From Phaffia rhodozyma (lineage: Eukaryota > Basidiomycota > Tremellomycetes > Cystofilobasidiales > Mrakiaceae), in contig JACGZH010000007.1 in NCBI GenBank assembly GCA_014706385.1, forward strand, positions 1,061,501 through 1,125,500: a stretch of DNA of 64,000 nucleotides, in the 5' to 3' direction. The position numbers were made by a program, and so were the translations under genes. Each line of letters starts with the position of its first letter. The stretch's first letter is position 1. The notes under the pieces are model-generated. The model searched no databases, had not been told where the DNA came from, and saw only the letters and a list, made by a program, of their open reading frames with translations. Below, in pieces: positions 1 to 11,200 of this stretch.

Positions 1-1121
1 CTTACTTCACATCGAACAAGCGCGTCAATGATTTTCTGAACCTGTTTCGTTTCCTTTAGCAGCCCTCTCTCGACAGTCAAAGACTTCAATTTCCGAGCCC
101 GGTCTGTACGATAAAAAACTTGATTAGCAAAATTCGTTCAAAGGCGAAACATGCACATAACTAGTTGAGTGCGCGAGGAAACAAGACTGACCGCTGATTC
201 CTTCGGTTTGACTCCGGTAGATACTCGCTCGGTTGCTCTCGGCTTGAACCCGAACCATATCGTGTCTAATCTCCCTGTACGCGGTGATTCGTACGTGCAA
301 ATAGTGGGCGTAGAACGTCAAGATAGGACCTTGAGTATATCCTGTGAGTTCAAAGAGAGGGAGAGTCATGGGAAAGACGCAATCATCGCGTGAGTTCGAA
401 TGAATGTGATCACAAGAATACCAGACGATCAACAAATGTCTCTCCGATGAAGGGACAGGACCATTTGAGTCAAACGTACCATCCCAAAACGTTCCCTGAC
501 CAACGTTTTTCAACCGAAGTGTGTCCGATCTGCTGAGGTAGCCTAGAACGTTGTCGGTTCCTCCAGACCGGATCATAGAATGGATCACAAGGAGAGACTT
601 AAAGACGACGTTCACGTTGGGCTCCCGTAGGTGCCGCGCCAGAGCGGAGCACACGTCCCCGATAGGACCTTCCGGATTTTGTGTGATCAAGAGGATCGGA
701 CTGTAAAACCAGGGATCGAACGAGAGGGTCTTTCTGTCAGAAAGATAAACTTCTTGAAAGAGTCACGCGTCTATGCACATAGAGAAAGGGTAAGGCTGAC
801 TCGAGATACTATGACGATGGCAAGGAAAGAAAAAGAGGAGAGATGGATAAGCTCCAACTCGACTTGATGACGCACTCGGATGAAAATCGAGGGATACCAC
901 TCACTTTTGGTTTAGGAACCCCCTTCTTAGCTGAGCATGCTTTCTGTCAAGACGGATGGATGTAGACGAGGGAGATGAATGATCACGTCGAGTCCAAAAA
1001 GAACGAAACAAAGAATGTTAGAGACGAAAAGAGATGGGATGACGCGCGAGGGGCTAGGAATGAAGACCGAGAGAGAAACATGACCTACCTTGATAAGCTT
1101 TTCAGACGACGTGTCAGGCAT
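1..1121 (-). CDS. YAP1801/YAP1802-like: Clathrin assembly protein, AP180/ANTH family (3' end outside window)
   Basis: Endocytic adaptor of the AP180/CALM family, which binds PI(4,5)P2 and clathrin at the plasma membrane. I resolved six coding exons: 1121-1089, 943-905, 808-801, 700-480, 329-192 and 103-6. The last donor lies at the window edge, so the C-terminal clathrin-binding part is not visible. The start MPDTSSEKLIK is followed by KKACSAKKGVPKPKYL, which contains the family's lipid-binding pattern K-x9-K-x-K-Y (K12, K22, K24, Y25). Later exons read DPILLITQNPEG, VNVVFKSLLVIHSMIR, AHYLHVRITAYREIRHD and LTVERGLLKETKQVQK, all typical of the ANTH helical solenoid. Exon 3 is only 8 nt long, yet it supplies Tyr25-Leu26 and keeps the frame. 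Family assignment is strong; orthology to one yeast paralogue is not determined. Confidence 0.88.
801..808 (-). other. 8-nt microexon in the AP180 gene
   Basis: TATCTCGA on the minus strand, preceded by a pyrimidine tract ending in TAG and followed by GTCAGCC. It joins a phase-0 donor (AAA|GTGAGT) to an exon starting T-CCG-ATC. The result is ...KPK-YL-DPILL, the conserved ANTH sequence. Without it the frame is wrong and the Y of the lipid-binding motif is lost. Confidence 0.85.
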
Positions 1122-1422
1122 ATTCAGCTACTTCGAAGGTGGATGCAAGACTTTATACAGAGCCAGATAGACAAGGATGAATCAGGCTTCGATGAGCGGA
1201 TTGAGAACTCGAGGGAACCGACGGGGCCGGTCAAACGGTACAGGATGGGATGGAAGTCGACAGTCAGAAAAGTGACCGATTTCTTTTCGGTCGCTTTCTC
1301 CGCTAAACCCATCATCATCCAGCCCCAGACCGGCCAACGCTCATCATCCGGGCCAGCTCTCGTCCTTATACTTGTTGTATTCGTCTGTGTACTCACTTGG
1401 GATACGCACATAAATCTCACAT

Positions 1423-3233
1423 ATGCCCTCTTCTCCCGGCTCACCCTCGTCGTCTTCGCCTCAGAGACCATTCACATTCAGTCCCTCGCCTGATCCGGAT
1501 ATCCCCGACTCTGATCTTCCAGCATATAGTCCAGCTGCTACCCAGTTGGATCCTAAGGATTGGAAGGTAGGATGACTCCGTCAAAATATAGTCTTGATCT
1601 CTTCTTCTTCTTCGTCTTGTCATTGAGACCCCTTCTTCTGGATATACAGATCTATGGAGCATCGCCGTTGAACAGGCCGGTCCCCGTAGTTAGCTGTCAG
1701 GACTGTCTTAAACCGATTCTTCGGTCGGCTATTGCAGACCATCATGGTACGCCAGTCTTTCTATCGGCCTGCCGACCTATTCGGCTCATGTCGCTAACAC
1801 GTCGCTCTCTGGGTGTTCTTACTGGGCTCGGGAAACCTAGTTATTTGTCAAAAGATCCTGAAAGGCCTCCATCATACCATACCGAAAGTAGAAAGAGTCG
1901 AGGTCGAACTCCCATCATCGGATGCCCGGAAGCGACGCATATCTGAACGTCAGTACTCTTGCATTCTATGCTATTCTGTTCTCCTTGTTCATGTGCTTAT
2001 TTCTTGCGAGCTCTCCCTACTCGCCAATATGAGGAATGAACAGTCTCCCAATCCCCTGCATCGTCTTCCTATAAGAAAAGTAGAGTAGAAGCTTCTTCAC
2101 CGGCTCCGTCGGAAGCTCCTTCTTCGACAACAACAGCCACGACGACCAAGTCATCCGCATTGGACGCCAACGGTGCTCCTAAAAAGGAAAAGACCAAGAA
2201 ACAGCAGGAGAAAGAACGCAAGGAGGAAAAGAAAGGTGAACCCATGATTCCCTCCGGAACTTCTGTTGATTATAGATTGTATCGAACCTAAGTCTTATTC
2301 ACTCTTCTTGCTTGACCTTACGTTTGGGACTATCCAGCTATGGCAATTGATCTGAGTCGTCATTGCGGTGTCATCAACGCCAAGAATCTTCCTTGCGTTC
2401 GTTCGTTGACATGTAAGTCTCACTCGATGGGCGCCAAGCGAGACGTTCCGGGCCGGCCGAAGAAATACGACGTCCTTCTCCTCGAGTGGAACAGAGCGCA
2501 CAACCCAAAATTCGTGGAGCCAAAGAGTAAGCTGAAGAAAGCGTTGGCTGGAATAGGTGAATCCGGTCCTACCGGTGGGTCTGGTTCAGCATCGGGCTCA
2601 GGTGGAGGTAACGGCCTCTCCGCAGACGGCTCGTCAGCTGGTTTAGATGGTTCAGGTAGTGGAAACACTAATGGAAAAGGAGGAATCGATGGACAGGACG
2701 GTTCCAAGGGATCGGCAGGGACATCATCCGGACTAAAGAAGAAGAAAAAGGCGAAATCGTCCTCTGGTCCTGCCGGCTCGGCCAACGCTGGTCTCGGCGG
2801 TTCTTCTAGCAAGACAAGCAAGAAGGACGGAGGGCAAGATGACGAAGAGGGGGAAATAGGCTGGAGTACAGAGTTGGAGCTGCTCATCCGTTCAGCCAAG
2901 ACGGCCAGAGCCAACCTATCCGCTCCCTATCGATTCACGTCCCTTGGAATATCTAATCCATCATCAGTCCAATCAACGATCGCACCATCCGGTCACCCTC
3001 AGTCAGATCTCGTACTCCCTATGACAGGCGTACATGATCCCTCAGCTGATCCGCTGTTGATTCAACCATCAAAACCTATACCGCTCGCCGTGCCGATGTC
3101 AATATCTTCGTCATCGTTTGGTGGTCGATCTCCATTCATCGGTCTTCCTCGGGAAGGAATGAAAACCGGATTGTACTCGAGGAGGAGAGAAGAGGTCAAA
3201 CGTCTCAGCGGGCTGTTGAGCTTGATTGGGTAA
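1423..3233 (+). CDS. SGF73: SAGA deubiquitinase-module subunit Sgf73 / ataxin-7-like (SCA7 domain)
   Basis: Subunit that anchors the histone H2B deubiquitinase module (Ubp8, Sgf11, Sus1) to the SAGA co-activator. The first exon (1423-1566) starts MPSSPGSPSSSS. Exon 2 (1650-1746) carries SCQDCLKPILRSAIADHH and exon 3 begins VICQK. Together they make the N-terminal zinc site C-x2-C...H-x3-C expected in this family. The last exon holds the SCA7 block: IDLSRHCGVINAKNLPCVRS, then LTCKSHSMGAKR and VPGRPKKYD, with the conserved Cys and His. A Gly/Ser-rich linker and a Lys-rich stretch follow, then a less conserved tail ending at 3231-3233. The exact junction near 2080-2100 is uncertain. It is head to head with the AP180 gene, with about 300 bp between start codons. 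Confidence 0.88.
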
Positions 3234-3892
3234 GGACTTCGCCGGGGAGCGATTCTATGTATGTTTATCTGGCTGGTCCATCTATCACTTTTGGTTCAGA
3301 CTTCGGATCTTCGATGAATTAAAAAAAAAACAAAGTGAATAAAGTCTAAGATGATTTGTCATTGATACAGAAAGCATGAACGGAGAGTGAAAGACAGAGA
3401 GAAAGGAAGAAGAATGTGATACGGGAAGAAAGCCTGGTAGAACAGTGTGAAGTGATTGCACACTGAATATCAGAGACGTGGGATGGGATCAGTGTGAAAA
3501 GAGAACAAGACAGCATTCGAATGTCGCTATCGGCAACGTTACAGGGAGACGGTAACAGCGATTCTGAAAGGAAAATGGGAAGCGGGATAGCAGAAGATGA
3601 GGTGAAAAGATTATACTGAAGAATGGTATTATTGAACTATGAGAATGAGATGGGAAATCCGAACAACAAAAAGCAAGACAGCTTTGCCGTCTAAGAAATT
3701 TCCAGATGGAGAGAAAGAGAATAGAGAAGAACGGAGAAAGAAGAAATGTGAGAATATGAAGGGAAACTGTTTTTGTTGAATTATATGGAACACCGAGATC
3801 CGTACAAGGTCAAGAGACTGGCGTGAACAGAGAGAGACAGTCGAAAAAGAAAATCGAGTGCACAAGGCATAACCAGCGGACAAGTGACTTGT
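3234..3892. other. Intergenic region between convergent genes
   Basis: Purine-rich on the plus strand, with several A-rich tracts (for example near 3320-3335). It separates the 3' ends of SGF73 and SCH9 and so should hold both 3' UTRs. I see no conserved coding sequence. Confidence 0.5.
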
Positions 3893-6800
3893 CTAAAACA
3901 TATCAACGTCCTCCCCCGGCTTGCGTCGAACACCACGAACCATAGGCTCGTCATCGTCGTCATCATCGTCGTCGGCCTCATCATGATCGTACTCATCGTC
4001 ATCGACGGCGTCCTCATCGTCTTCGAATGCCTCTCCCTCCTGGTCGTCTTTGATTAGGACTCCCTCGGAACCCACCTACAGAAGGACAAGGAGGATATAT
4101 TTGAATCAGCTTTGCCTTCAAGCGAGCAAGAAAGAGGTTGGAACAACCCAGACAAAATCTAACGAACCATCATTGACTCTCCAGAATACGTAAATCCTCT
4201 AAAGTTTTCTTGCACACTGCTCGTCAAAAGACTTCCTCCGGCCAACGGATTCGCTCCTGGCCTCGACAGCCCCTTGATGGCCATCGGTGCACCCGCCTTA
4301 TCAAAGCCAACAAAGTCTCCCCCAGTTTCCTCGTCCTCGAATGGGTTTGCTTTCGACATGAGAGTGTTGGTGAACTCAGGATCAAAGTTGGCAACCGATT
4401 CATCCGAATCAACGACCGGCTTGAAGGGAGGTGTCACTTGTTTGTGCGCGAGCGCGTGCCAGTCAATCTGCTTGAAGAACGCGTGCTCCTTAAGCTCGGC
4501 AGCATCCCGAGTGGCACCCAGTCGGTGCTTAGGGTTTCGGTTGAGAAGCTGAGAATGTGGATACAAGTAGAATCAAATGGATGATATTAGCTGAGTTATA
4601 CCGTCTATGTCAGAACATTTTGATAGAGAGAACACGCACCCCTTTGACGAACTGCTTTCCGTCGTCATCAATCACTCCTCGAGGGAACCTGATCTTTCCA
4701 AAGCAGATATTTTTGTACATTTGCTGAGTATCTTCTGCAAAGAATGGACTCCATCCACAACACATCTCAAAGAGGAGAACTCCTAGCGACCAGAAGTCGA
4801 CGAGCTTCGAGTAACCATTGTCGTCTAGTAGAACCTCCGGGGCAAGATATCTGAAAGAAGTTAGGGAAGTAAGATTGTGTCATTAGAACGGGTAGTATCT
4901 GGTTCAACCATCATGGCAAATATGCGCAAAACTCACTCCGTGGTACCGCAGAAGGTGTTGGTCAACTGATCCGAAGCTAGATCCGGCTTGGAAAGTCCAA
5001 AGTCACAGAGCGCAATATGACCGGTGGCGTCCAAGAGGATGTTCTCGGGCTTAAGATCACTGTAGACCACCAAACGCCAGGAACACGCAAGAAGACTGTT
5101 CAGTTGGACGTTCAAATTTCTACGTTGACGGGGGAAGCAGAAGAATAATTACCGATAAACGATATCATATCGATGCAGGTGCTCGAGCGCCAAGACCAAC
5201 TCGGCGATGTAGAACCTAGCTCGCTCTTCTGTAAACCTCCCCTCCTTCTGCAGATGCCAGAAGAGCTCTCCACCCGATTTGTAGTCGGTCACAAAGTACA
5301 ATTGGGTGGCCGTCTGGAAAGAGAATTTGAGGCCGACGAGGAAAGGACATTCGAGCGAGGTCTGAAGAATCTTACGCTCGCCGATAGTGTGAGCGACCTC
5401 CTTTTTAGCAACAATCTCCTTCTTAGAAAGAACTTTCATGGCGTAAATTCGTTTGGTGTCCACTTTTCGAACTTGATAAACTTTTCCGAATGTTCCTCGC
5501 CCAATCAATGAAAGCGGCTCAAAGTTGGTTGGCTTGAGATGAAGCTTGGTCTGTGTATAGACAATTTTCAATGTTAGATCTATCATCACCGCGTTTTTCT
5601 TCTCTAATCACGTCATGACACCGTGTGGAAGAATTACCTTTTCGGCAGCGTCATATCGAATGATCAGCCGGACCTCTCCCTTGCCGACTTGCTCATCCGA
5701 CCGACCTTCCAATCTATGTTCACAGAGACCCAAGTGAACACATCGTTAGAAACATGTGTGCGTCATGCTCAATATAGGACGTTTACTGACTTGAACCATT
5801 GGTCGACCACGAAGCCCGGTCGGCAAACCGTGCTGATTGCTCTGATGCCAAGGAATCCCTCGCCTTGTTGACCTCGGTCATAGACCGTCATATACAACAA
5901 GGACTGGTCGGAAACGAGATCGCTACAGAGAAGGATATGAGGCCAACTCAGTTTGATGGCCGACACCAAAGAAAAATGACACAAAGTAAAACGTTGATGC
6001 TTACAAGGTGACCTCATGCTTCCATACCGGGTCCTTTGCCGATGACCTGGGTGTGGACGTCAGCCACTCAGTCTTGCCAGCGGTGCCAGCCTTGGGTGTG
6101 GTTGCCCCATTCTCTCTACCTCCTGGCAGGGTCAATTTAACCTTACTAGAGTTTCTACTTCTCGCTGCGAGATCAAACGCCCGGGAGATGCTTCCCATTC
6201 CCAAAAGCCCACCGCCTGCCGAGGGAGGTCCGGCTCCTGGTGTAGAAACCGGGTGACCTTTCACCGCAGGCTCGTCGTGAGACTCGATAGGATCTCTAGA
6301 CACGAAATCGTTTCCCTCGAAAGAGAGTACAACGTAAGGGTTTGCAGTTGCCTCGCCCTCTGGAGGAATGTTAAGGCGACGACCTTCCATCAATTTTATC
6401 GTTAACCGACCTCTTGGGTGCGAGCCTGGAGAAGGAGGTCGAGAGACAGGCGTATTGGCACCAAAGGAAACAGCCGTCGGAGTCGCCGAGGGCGACGGGT
6501 TAAGGGAGAGGCCCTGGAAAAATTGGGCGGTATGAAATGGAGGAGCCAGATTTGATTTTGGGGATGCCGGTTGTGGAGTCGTTGGCATTCGGCGGAGCGG
6601 GGGAGTAGCCGTTCGGAAATCAGGAGGGTGAATAGAGAGAGAGGTTGTGGGAGGAGCAGTAGTGGTTCCACTAGATTTTCCGTCACAAGAGATACGGTCA
6701 TGTGGACGAACCGGATATGAGAAAGCAAGTAGACTCAATCAGTTCTGATATCAGAAAAACGATGTGATTGTGTGGTGTATGGTCGGTGTGAAAAGATATC

Positions 6801-7871
6801 AAGGGTGAATGCAAGATGCTGAGAGCTGTCCAGCAATCTCAACGATGTATTGAGCCAAGTATCCTGCAAGAAGCAATCAAGACTGAATTGATAGCAGCTT
6901 TCTGACACGCCAACTCAACAAGCCAGTCTAATGATCCGTGCTGCATATCTCGATATGTAGAATTTGAAGAGATTAAAAAGGAAATTTGAATAGAACACGC
7001 ACCTTTTGGCAGGGTTGCCCCTGGGAACGGCGAATTCAGTCGCTGTTGGAGTTCGCAGCAGGCTCGGCGGGTGGGAGTGTTGGAGTTGCACTTGGTGTTG
7101 TTGGCCTTGCGATGGTACTGCCGTTGCCGGAGAAGGGACCATCTGTTCGAATGGATTGACTTGTGGTTGAGCGGATGCCTTGGGGGTAACCTAAAAGGAG
7201 AGACACGGGGTGACGAGAATGAGGTCGTCAACGGGTGATCGGAAAGAAGACACAGAAGAGAGCGAAAGATGGATGGTTGTGATGGATGTGACGTATGTGC
7301 AAGGGATGTGGAGGACAGAAAGATAAAGTAAACCGAAAGGGGGAAACGGGTAGAGGATATGAGGTGTGGAGTTACACAGGAGATGATCCACGTACCTGGT
7401 CCGACGGGCCAGACGGCCAGAACTAGGATAGCAAAGATGGAAACGAACGAGACCGAAAGATACGTCGTCAGCATCGACGTCGAAGGAACAGAAGGAAACA
7501 ACACCAAGAACCAATGCCCATGGGTACAAAGGAAGGTACAAGATGAAAGATTGAACGTCTTGGATGGCCGACGGAGATTTCTTTTCCTTCCTACTTGCTT
7601 GTTCAGCGTGAGAACGATGTGTACAATCTCTTTTCTGGATCTCTTCTCTTCTCTTCTCTTCTTTTCTCTCTAACCTTCTCTCTGTCCTTCTCCTTTCTAT
7701 TGAAGAGTGGCGAGATGGTGTTTGATGTAAAGAGCTATACTACGGCATAGCCATACACGCCGTCTAGTGATCATCCGGAGGGCCCCCAAACCAAAGGGCA
7801 GGAACGGGCAAGGGTGGACGAGGGATAGCACGGTAAGAAAAAAAAGGGGAGAGCAGACTCACCTTCAGCAT
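3893..7871 (-). CDS. SCH9: AGC protein kinase Sch9 (C2 domain plus S6K/Akt-like kinase)
   Basis: TORC1-dependent AGC kinase controlling growth, stress response and ageing in fungi. An N-terminal Pro/Ser-rich region precedes a C2-like block (6001-6738: [23 protein letters not shown]) and its continuation near 5800-5935. The kinase domain runs from about 5590 to 4160. It has the glycine loop [20 protein letters not shown] with the ATP lysine, an R-DLKPEN catalytic loop split by an intron at the [11 protein letters not shown] and the T-loop TFCGTTEYLAPE. The tail has the turn region and the hydrophobic motif [10 protein letters not shown], the TOR-type site, then an unusually acidic C-terminus (4020-3930, a run of Asp) ending GEDVDMF. 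The likely start is ATG-CTG-AAG at 7871 followed by a 670-nt intron. That three-codon first exon is the least certain part. Confidence 0.9.
7199..7862 (-). other. Long first intron / 5' region of SCH9
   Basis: Between the MLK exon (donor GTGAGTCTG near 7862) and the exon starting [10 protein letters not shown] (acceptor TTTTAG near 7190). Far longer than the other introns in the window. It contains a TCTTCTCT-rich tract around 7640-7680 and no convincing coding sequence. It could instead be partly 5' UTR if translation starts downstream. Confidence 0.45.
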
Positions 7872-8253
7872 GGACGGCACTTTGAAAGACTTGACCCAGT
7901 TAGGGAAGGATGAATGGCAAGATCAAGAGACAGGATACTGTAGATGGACTCGGATAGAAGGTGTTCGCTCCTTCGGTAGAGATGAACACGGACGATGTAT
8001 GATCGCTGGGGAAGGCTTGGTCTGCAAGGCGGGTGAGGTCGTCTCAATCACCTGGGCGTCGGACGAGAGGAGATGAGGGTTGTGATCTAGGAACAGATTT
8101 CAATTTGTAACCACACACGGTCTTACGTAATGAGTCTGGTTATTGACCTTGTAACCACATTGACGCTCACATCCTGTTCCTTGCTCGTTTCTTCAACAGT
8201 CACCGCACGATCTTCATCATACTTGACTCAACCACCACAGAATCTCCATCGGG

Positions 8254-11200
8254 ATGGAAGAAGGTTGGTCGAAAGTTCTTTGATAGTCTCGCTGTTGGCT
8301 CGTTGTTTATTTGTTCAGTCTTCAATTTGATCGTCTCATAACTTTTTTATTTTTGTTTTTTTAAATAAAAAAACATCTTTGGTCCCCTCGACTTTATAGA
8401 AGAAGAAGTCTGTCGAGTTTGCCGCTCGGGTGAGGAACCAGGCAATGCTCTGTATCATCCCTGCAAATGCAGCGGAAGTATCAGATACGTCCATCAAGAT
8501 TGGTGAGTCCGGTTCAATAAAAACATTCGTCCATGGTTAAGTGTCATCTTTATTTTCGATGAAATCTTGTTCATCCGTCTTTCCTTTTCCGTTGCTGGAT
8601 AGTTTGATGACCTGGCTTCAATCGAGTAAGCGCAAATATTGCGAACTATGTGGTCATCCTTTTCAATTCACCAAGGTGTACGACCCACATATGCCATCAA
8701 GTCTGCCACCACACGTTCTGTTCGTCCGGGTCCTCAAGGAACTTTTCTCGGCCTCGCTCATCGTTCTGCGAACGATAGCTGTCAGTGTCACCTGGCTCGG
8801 ACTCGTGCCCTGGTGCACGATCTGGGTCGTCCGGCTTCATTTCTTCGTCGGCCATGGCTTGGCCAGATCTCTTGCCGGAGAGTCATTCTCTCTCAACGCC
8901 ACGGTCGCTAACTCTGAATCCACTTCTCCTGAAGCCAATCTACCTTCTCTTCATCCTCTGAACGCCATTCTTCTCCTCCATCCCACCACCGCAGCTCTGC
9001 TCGCTAAGCCAACTTGGTTCGACCTTCTATCGGACATATTCGAAGGGCAGATCATCACCGCTTCAATCGTCGTCCTCTTCCTTGTCGCCTTCCTGATGAA
9101 AGAGTGGGTCGTACAGATCGCCGAACAGCCTTTTGATGAGGCCGCTCAACAAAACCCACCGGGAGCACTCAGAGACCAGGAGGTCATGCGAGAGATCGCC
9201 AGAGCAGCTGCTCAGAGAGAAATACAGCAGAGACTTAGAGACCATCAACAGCAGCCAGCTCGTGCCAATATCATGGCTGACAATCCCGCTGCTGAAGTTC
9301 TTGCTGAGGCAGATGCTGCCGATCCTACTGGCACTCAACACGAGGAGCTTCAAGAAAGACCAGATGGACAATCGATGGAGGAGGAGGATGACCAAAAGTC
9401 ACAGGACAGCGAGGAAAGCGAATGGGATTGGGAAGGCAGACCTACTCCGGAGCAGCTTCGAGCACTCCGAATGCGCTACCTCGATCCCATCAAACTTGCA
9501 GCAGCTGCTGCTGCTGATGCTCAAGAGGTTCCAGTGCGGGCCGAGCCTTCTACCAGTATAAATTCAGACGCTATGTTGGATCTGGGTTTCTCCCAAGACG
9601 GGACTTCAGAACCATCCCAGAGCTCTTCTGTTTTACAACACCCCTCACCGCCTACAGCTGCTCCTTCCTCCTTTTCCCATCACCCATCCGCTGCAGAGCT
9701 TCCACTACCTCCATCCGTCCCTTCTACTCCACCACACATGCCTACTGAACATCCCGAAGAACCTGAAGGAGATAGCCCGATATTCTCACTCTCATCTATC
9801 CATACTTTTTCCAACCCAAACCATGCTCCCTCTTCTCCGCCTCTGGATGTCGAAGAAAGCTCGTTCGCGAACCCGACGGCGCTTGTTGAACCTTCTACGC
9901 AGAACAGCCATGCCAGCGAAATTGATGAGGGAAAGAAGCGGAGTCAGGATAGTTTCATTTGGGACGGTGCAAAGTGGCCATCCGAGCCTCAAGATGGGGA
10001 AGAACAGCACGGAGAGTCGAGCGCACATATCCCAAGCCATCAAGACGAGGGTCACAACGAAAACTCAAGCGAGGATAACAACAAGATTCAGGATCCTGTA
10101 GAGAAGGAGCACACGGAAGAAGAATGGGTTGACGAGACTGATGAAGAACAAGAAGCAGTCGGGGCAAGAGAAGAGCAGGAAGAAGAGGTTGAAATCCGAC
10201 TGGATGTTCATAGGGTGGCCGATTTGATTAGACAACAACGTCAAGCGGGGAATGACGATATGGAGGATATTGCTCAGAGGGTGGGGCTGAGAATGCAAGG
10301 CCAGCCAGGTTTGGTTCGCAGAGTAAGAGCTAACGATTTGAGAGAAGGCGACGAGGAAGAAGAGGAAGAGGAGGAGGAGGAAGTTAACGACAGGCTGTTG
10401 GATGAAGATCTAGAGGGACTTATGGAAGGTATGTGATCTTTTGTTAATCTTTCCTCGACATTTGGTTATCTTCGCTCTGGATAGCAAGAAGAAAGAGAAT
10501 TTTTTGACGATTATGCTGAATGGTTTCTTTCATGGCTTCAGCGGTGGGACTCAGAGGACCCTTTATGACTTTGATCCAGAACGTACGTTCATATCAACTC
10601 AAAACCCCTCGCCATCGAACGATGAACTGAATAACCAACATTCTCCTTATGAAATAAATAAATAAAATAAAACAAAATGAACCAGTCTGCTCTCATCATA
10701 ATCCTTCTGTCTTTCTTTATTCACGTGGCTATCTTCATACCTTTCACGACCGGAAGGACATTCCTCCTTGTAAGTTGAACTCTGCCTCAGTTATCATGAG
10801 ATACGCGTCGATATCCTGACCTCTCAATAATGTTATTTTAACTTTCTTGTCCTATAGCTCGACTTCTTATCCGTCTTCCGATCTCTTCTGTATCCTATCC
10901 GTCTAGTCCGAATCATTACCGATCCCGCTGTGAAGCCTATCATTGCGGTTGGGTCTAAGCACGTCTCGCCAATTTTCTCTCGAGTATTCTCTCCCATCAT
11001 CCGAACATTCTCTGCGTCAAGATCAACCCGACAGTCATCGACCTTGGTATTACAGTCCTCATCATTGAGCGCAAAACTCTCATCCCTGTCTCTCCTAAAA
11101 TCTCTAGACTCTGCTCTGGAAAGCTTTTTGGCATCCCCGTCCAGCTCTGAAGAAGTTCTCCCGATGTCCCGACGAAAGATCGTGGAGCTTAGTCGACCTT

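Noticed and set aside
7191..7673. Genes inside the 5' region of SCH9
   Set aside because: Open frames on both strands are short, Ser/Leu-rich and overlap the presumed long intron; no recognisable domain.
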